In this document: positions 58,101-64,000 of the stretch, one piece after another
Position numbering within the stretch: the stretch's first letter is position 1
Layout of the letters: each line of letters opens with the position of its first letter
Assembly (NCBI GenBank): GCA_020064725.1
Contig: JAGTWJ010000007.1
Coordinates: forward strand, 1,550,001 to 1,614,000
From: Drechslerella dactyloides
Lineage: Eukaryota; Ascomycota; Orbiliomycetes; Orbiliales; Orbiliaceae
Direction of reading: 5' to 3'
Length of the DNA stretch: 64,000 nt
Position numbers and translations under genes: made by a program
The notes under the pieces: generated by a model
Databases searched by the model: none
What the model was told of the DNA's origin: nothing
The model's input: the letters and a program-made list of their open reading frames with translations, nothing else

Positions 58101-60425
58101 CCGCTATCCTCTTCGTCCGGCAGATTCCTTCCTTCCTTCCTTACTTTCTTCTTTTTCACCGCTGTACCGGTCGGTCGGTCGGTCGGTCTTCCTCGGTATT
58201 CGAATAATAAAAGTAAAAAAAAACAAAAAGTAATAGTAAAAAATGTGAATGAAACTTTTGGTAAGGGTTAGCTTTTAGGGGTAGTAGATACTATACTGTA
58301 CAAGGCCAGTCCGCCGTACGTCGCATGCAGTCGCAAATATTCGCAGCCGGTCGGTCGTGGTCGGTGGTATGTAGCTAGTAGTATACTCTATGGTACAGCG
58401 CGACGAAAGCAAAAAACTGAAGGATAGACACGGTGCCGCCAGAATCGAATCGAACAGAAGGGTACGTAAGAAGGAGAGAACCGATGATGTCGCGAATCGA
58501 TAATATAATAGTATAGTATCAAATTCTCAAAAGGAGAACAAGAGGAAAGGTCAGCAGTGGCTTCACCTCCTGCTGAGTAAGTCAAAAGTCAAAAGTCAAA
58601 ATAAACCAGGATCGATAAGCTGCAAGATAGTTAGATCTCCAAATTACACACATACAGAAAAATTAAACTTAATACTACATGCGTGATGAGATGAGAAACC
58701 GACGTACGTGCACAGGTAACCAACCTAAGCTAACACGAGCAGCGCACAATCACACTACGCAAAAAAAATAAACTTGCTGGCTGCATGAAAGCTGCATACT
58801 GCGAAACACCCAATACGCAGGAGCCCTCAAGGGAAAAAAGATAATGGCGAAATGACCATGTCCGGATCGATTGTCGAAGGGGGACGATGCAATGATGCGG
58901 ATGGATGAGTTGTCCGATTACGGAATCAGGACTAGCCTCCCTCCTGCGATGGGTCTCTCTTCCCCTTCCCTCTTCCCCTTCCGTGGCTGTTGTGGACAGC
59001 AGCTTGACCTCACACAGACATTTTTCCGCAGTTGCTGTGGGGAGGGCATCCGGTATCCACTTTTTTTTCTCAGCTCAGCTCTAAACCTGCTAGCTTACTT
59101 ACCAAGGAGCTATCTTGGGTGTTCCGAGGCCGGTGGTCACTTGAGCTGCTCTCTTTGCTCCTATTACTGCGAGGGCGAGTGTGCTATGGTGCACATTCAT
59201 TTTTTGCGTGCTAGAAGCTTTAAGGTTTTCTTCCTCCCCGTAAAGAAGCTTCCCGACGAGAGAGTTTAGTTTGAAGAAGCACAGTGGAAACGAGTGTCGA
59301 GTTTAATTTAATTTTAGCATATAACAAAAGGTAAGGCTAGCAAGGTAAGCAAGTAACTCAGGTAAGGATGTCTACTTAGTATCGAGACGCAGATGGACGC
59401 GCAGAGCTCTATCGCCACAAGATTGTCTGGCTGTCCGTCATGCCATGCATGGCTTGTCAAGTTGTTCGGCCCGAGCTTTTCGATTCGATCAGCTGCTGCT
59501 GCTGCTGCTGCTGCATGCATGCACGTCGACTCCAGCCTTCCCATTATTATCGCACCATCGCGCACTCGTTCGCTGGCAGACATGATCAACCGACATACAA
59601 GGCGGCCAAAAATGATACGCCGCTACATCATCACACAACAAAACAAAGAGGCAGGTAAGCGGCAAATGCGAGTAAAACCAAGTTAAAAGCAGGTAGGAAG
59701 GTAAGGTAAGGATAGATGGATTAGATTCGACAGCATACAGGTACTTAGCTTGCTAGCTCGTCATCAGTGTGCGCGCATACATCGATTAAAAAAAAATTAT
59801 TAACGAGGCTGGGCGAATGAACTGTGACAACATGCAGGAAAGGGTAAGGATATAGGTAGACAGACGAGAAAAAGCGCACAACATGAGTGAACAGTACAGG
59901 TCATTATCATCATCAGGTAAATCGATCAAAGCAAACCCTGCCCGCTGCCACCTGCGAGACACATACGACATACATGCAATGCATCCTCTTTTTTTGAAAC
60001 TTTTCTTGTCACCCTCTCCGTCGTTTTCGTGGCTGGAAGGAAAGAAAAGCACCGAGGCTAGGAAAATTAAAAAGACGTACGGGAGAAAAAAAAGTCGACT
60101 AGAACAAAAGAAAGGCTGCTAGCTGTAGGCTACTGTCTGTCTGAGCTGCACCTGCGGGCTGGCGGCCTGTTTTACCAGGTTACAAGAGAGGACAACCAGC
60201 CCCGCTGGCCACCTCACCTCGCGAACGAACACCGCGCCACAAGCCACATCGCAAAACACCAGACAGACGGACACCGCCACAAAGCACGAAGAATAAGGTA
60301 ACACAAGTCAAACACAGCAACGCACAAAAAACCAACGTGCACCAATCCGCACACACTCTCACTCACCCACTCTCGCAGGAGCCGCCCAATCGAAAATTCC
60401 AAGCAAGCAAGCAAGGGGTCGTCCT
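55122..60425. other. 5.3-kb gene-free block, 55122-60425
   Basis: It includes the 5' region and likely first exon of the gene ending at 55121, and a degenerate array at about 55200-55760. Microsatellites are (GGCT)n at about 56655-56682, (GGTC)n at about 58168-58187, a TTCC run at about 58127-58140 and (CTG)n at about 59491-59512. Open frames are short with no family signature. No RNA gene was recognised. Confidence 0.5.
55200..55760. repeat. degenerate repeats upstream of the 52188-55121 gene
   Basis: A box near GTGTAACGCGGGACGG, preceded by GCTCGCTCGCTCGGCC-type sequence, recurs at about 55305, 55459 and 55722. A second unit (GTACAGATCTCTGTAC or GTACAAATCCTTGTAC, then TCGCCARTCGCARRGTCTT) occurs at about 55529 and 55607, with a shorter relative near 55668. 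CGATTGATGTC also recurs at about 55269 and 55402. Confidence 0.6.
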
Positions 60426-61808
60426 TCATTCCAGCCCCCTGACAAACGGGTCGTAGTGAGGAGGGGTCGTCAGCGGGTTCGTAGGGTAGAAACCGTGCGT
60501 CGCATCCCACATGTACAGCACCGGCGCCGACGTATCCGCAGGCCGCGAGTACTCGAAGAGCTGGATGTCGTGCCAGACGGGCACGGGCACGTTACAGGGC
60601 GGCATGGACGGCAGGACTGGCGGCGGCAGGAATATCGTCCCGGACGAGGAACTGTCCGGTTGCGAGAGGGATGCCGGCGACACCAACCCTGGGGGAATTG
60701 AGGATAAAGGAAACGGCGACGTGTGAGCTACTTTAATAACAGTTGCGTGTTAGCGTGTGTGGATTTGTGAGTAGGGAGTATGGGGAGGCTGCAGGCGCCC
60801 TACTTACGGAACGGCGTGTTTGGGGTCGTCGTGCCCGGCGAGGTGGAGCTTGAGAGGAGGGATTCGATCGAGCTGGAGCTCGACGAGAGTCGTGTGCTGT
60901 CGTGCGCGCGTGAAGTGAACAATGGCGCCAGCAACGGCGGCTGCAGCTGCGTGCGCGAGCTTGTAGAAGTCGAAGTCGAAGTCGAAGGCGGAGCTGGGGC
61001 GATACGGGTCTCCGCCTTGACGATCTGGGTCTGGTTGATCAAGAGCTCGACGGCGTCGACGGGTTCGATGCGGCGAGTGTAGTTCCGCTTAGGTCTTGGT
61101 AAGGTCGGATCGATGGCTTGCAGCAAGATCTCGACCTCCTTGGCCTTCGAGAGTCTGGTTGGCGTGGATCCCGCCTCGAAGATGATCTCGAGCGGTGGGA
61201 AGAGCGGATGGGTGTTCTCTTCAGCGGGGGCATCTTCTTCAGAAGTTATCGATTGGGAGCTCGAGCTCGAGCTGGAGGCTGTCGAGGGCAATTGCAGGGC
61301 TCGCGGAACGGTGCACTAAAATGGCAATCAGCAACCGCCAACGATGAGCTAAAAAGGACCCCAAACTCAAATAGACGCGTGCTCGCGATGCGATCAATCG
61401 CCTAAAACAGAAACACCACGACCACGCAACGCAAAACTATCCAAACCGCGACCAACGACGCTTGCGATCACGAAAACGGAGCAAGAAAGAACTTTCAAGC
61501 TTACCTTCGGGTTGACGCTCATCACAACTGAGTCGTCTCGTTAACACGATTAGCCTGGCTCGAAAAAAGGGCCAAAGAGCAGGCGCGGAAGAGAGCTACT
61601 TACCATCTTCGTATGAATGCACTCGCGACGAGCCGGGACCGTAGTTGCGGATCGGGCGACCCTTTTTTGCGTGCAGGCCGTCCAGAAATTGCAATGGAAC
61701 GACAGAGCGGATCTTGGTGAGCTTTTCCGCGGCCTCCGGACTGACTCGTTTCTTCTTGACCGTGCGGGTGGTCTTCCTCACAACTTCCTTGCCCTTTGCA
61801 GACGGCAT
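60426..61808 (-). CDS. unrecognised four-exon gene, 332 residues
   Basis: Exons 61604-61808, 61505-61527 (23 nt), 60808-61315 and 60426-60688; phases match throughout and the sum is exactly 333 codons. Donors are GTAAGT, GTAAGC and GTAAGT. The N-terminus is basic (KGKEVVRKTTRTVKKKRV, a possible nuclear signal), followed by VVPLQFLDGLHAKKGRPIRN. The third exon has a Ser run, acidic residues, then PLEIIFEAGSTPTRLSKAKE, a basic RPKRNYTRR and EPVDAVELLINQTQ, then Ser/Thr/Pro-rich sequence. The C-terminus is Pro-rich (IFLPPPVLPSMPPCNVPVPV) and ends with aromatic motifs (LYMWDATHGFY, HYDPFVRGLE). I do not recognise the family; the mix suggests a nuclear scaffold or regulator, weakly. The consistent splice signals are the main support that it is real. 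Confidence 0.7.
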
Positions 61809-64000
61809 TCTTACGCGTGATATAGGGTAAACAAGTACGCTATAGCTACAATCGAGCTTAGAAAACGAGGGAAATGGGAAATAAAGACGCGGAAGAAGGT
61901 AATCTCGAGTTCCCGAGGTTTGTTACAGGCCCTGTTCAGCAATTCGCAGCTTGCAAGTTGCCAAACGCTGACGCTCCAACTCGGTCAGGTGACCCGTGAA
62001 CGTTTCTATATCAGGTTAGATATTCCAACGACAGCCTTCACAACGAAACAGAGACAAAAGAGTTGCGTCCACACGGCACCAACGGCAACCTTGACGGATT
62101 TGAAAAAAAGTGTTTTATTAAAAGAGACGGATGAGGCGAGAACGAAGAGAAGCCGACTTCCACGAAAGCTTTAAAAGCGCCAGAACAACGAAACCGGTGT
62201 GCCGAATAATCGGCAAGAAGGCTCAAGAAGGTGAGATTTATGGTAATATATATCAGAACAGCGGTATGCGGATTATATCTGCGCGCACTTTAGACAGATA
62301 TAGCGGTTTGATGGGTCTGGAAATGGCCAGTTCGGGCGCCAGAACCGGGGGAATATATACATTTTGGCTCCGCTCTCACTCTCACTCTCGCACGCTTTGG
62401 TATGAGAATTCAATTCTACGAGGGGGCCCACTCGAAATGCCCCGTCCGCAGCCCTGGTCTGCCTCTTCCTCGTCATTCCCCCTTCGACGACTGCCTGCCT
62501 GGCTTCTCGATCTACGACGGCTGCATCTTAGCGCTACAATGCATCTGCATCTCTCACTTTCCATTCACTCTCGAGCTCGCTCTCCTGGGCCGTTCTGCAA
62601 ATCTACTCGTCCGTCATGCAGCTCCGCATACGTGGGGTATTCTCTTACGGCATGGTGTCGACGATAAGGGAAAATAAAATGATACAGATGTTCGTTCGAC
62701 AGATATGGGTACGCAAGGGCGAGCCCACTGCCTGCTACCTGACCGACCCCCCGATACATTTCTCGTTTTATCCCGCGCTCTCGGTTCTCTTCTCTTTCTT
62801 TTAATTTTTCTGTCTTTGCTTTTCTTTGAATACAAGTCTTGGTTTAATTGTAGGTACGTGTTATTTTCTTTTGATGCCTGCAGTAGCGCTCCCCGGTACT
62901 GTACCTCCTTCCTCGCCGGCCGGCCAGCTGACCGGAGCCCATTGCCTGGCCGTCGATCAGCGATTTAGAGGAATTTCAGCATGTTGGGAGGGGGTGGGAG
63001 GGGGCTAGAATGTCTCCAGGAGGAACGCCTAAGTCTCAGCGATGCAATCAATCCAGTCATCCATCCATCCATTCATGCTGTGCGAGCGTAGCTTGCCATT
63101 CAGCTGCACGGCGAATTTTCTTGAATGGAAGTACTGTACATACACGATCTTTCCATTCAAATTGAGGAGGGGGTGGAAGGGGATGAATAGGAAGACCAGG
63201 CATGCGAGCCGGGGATCGGGTCATGCATGTCCAGCTCGCGCTCGATCGCGACAGACAGACAGACAGCCTGTATGCAATGTACATTGCCTTGCACTTGCTT
63301 CCCTCCGCCCGCCATATGTTCCTCGCTTACAGGACAGACAGGACGGCGGCGGCGGATAAGCTGTGGGTGCGGTGCGTTCTTTCCTCGCCTTCCCTTCCCT
63401 TCCCTTCGCTCCCAGTTTTCTCTTTCTTTCCTTTTTTAACTTTTGACTTACAATCGACATGGATGGGACGGTATACGTACCGGTCCTGTCGTTTTTCGCG
63501 GGGGATTTTCTTTTTTTCTTCTTCCTTCTTCCTCACTTTCCATTCAATTCATACTAGCGGACGGCATGTACGAATGTGCGCATGTATGTATGCGAGTACA
63601 TGCACTTTTATCTTTCTACAATGCATGGGGTCGACCCTTGGGATGTACATCTTGTATGGCATGCTTTAAATTTGGGCCGGCCCTTCTTGTCTTGCAAATC
63701 CCGAAAACGGGCCAGCTGGTCAGTCAGTCAGCCAGCCAGCTGCGGGGCGTTGACCGCCGGTTTGCTCTTACGTGCCCACCGAAGCATGCACGAACCAATC
63801 ACCACCGCAGCCCATTCAGCGTCCGGCATGCGTGGCATGGGACCTCTGCTTGGAACTCTGATTCAATCAATCCGAAAGTAACTCTATGTGCGTGCGTGCG
63901 TGCGTCGATGTGATATCGATAATATAATATATGCCGCTCGCTATAATGTCCAACAGATATTTTATTATCAACTGTCGTATCCATTGTATGTACTGCAAGG
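61809..64000. other. gene-free right end, 61809-64000
   Basis: 2.2 kb upstream of the 60426 gene to the window edge. Open frames are short, T- or C-rich and lack family motifs. I see no repeat array, RNA gene or start of a further gene. Confidence 0.5.

Overview
The window looks like nuclear DNA of a filamentous ascomycete (Pezizomycotina). The evidence is short GT-AG introns (about 50-150 nt, often with a CTAAC/CTGAC-like branch point), a Zn2Cys6 regulator with a fungal-specific middle domain, a HOS3-type deacetylase, a filamentous-type septin, a DUF1774 membrane protein, and about fourteen genes in 64 kb separated by long AT/CT-rich spacers. I see no transposon, rRNA, convincing tRNA, CRISPR or bacterial operon structure. 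The species cannot be named from the sequence.

Layout: 1-1810 (-) is the N-terminal part of a LEC14B/DCAF11-like WD40 protein that runs off the left edge. 6247-7172 (+) is a typical 2-Cys peroxiredoxin with a recognisable TATA box and leader intron. 8719-9147 (-) is Sec61 gamma (SSS1). 11398-12901 (+) is a CPSF6-like RRM protein with a Gly/Met/Asn-rich tail. 15971-17849 (-) is a divergent septin. 22145-26022 (+) is an eight-exon Zn2Cys6 transcription factor with a Gln/Met-rich C-terminus. 27576-28490 (-) is a proline-rich single-pass membrane protein. 30207-31280 (-) is a DUF1774 multi-pass protein. 33010-36612 (-) is a HOS3-like histone deacetylase. 38410-39183 (+) is an intronless YdeI/OmpD-associated family protein. 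39577-40573 (-) is a single-pass membrane protein. 42594-45409 (-) is nicotinamidase (PNC1 type). 47745-49463 (-) and 52188-55121 (-) encode two ascomycete proteins of unknown function. 60426-61808 (-) is an unrecognised four-exon gene.

Most genes are housekeeping functions (redox defence, ER translocation, mRNA 3' processing, cytoskeleton, chromatin, NAD salvage) and do not form a pathway cluster. One possible functional link, by inference only, is nicotinamidase (NAD salvage) lying near a chromatin deacetylase; HOS3-class enzymes are zinc- rather than NAD-dependent, so this is probably chance.

The most unusual signal is non-coding. The nicotinamidase gene is split by a ~2.0 kb intron made entirely of a ~205-bp tandem repeat (about ten diverged copies). 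Three other minus-strand genes between 33 and 56 kb have their own unrelated, locally diverged GC-rich repeat arrays immediately 5' of, or possibly in the first intron of, the gene. These arrays are the best candidate here for something undescribed.
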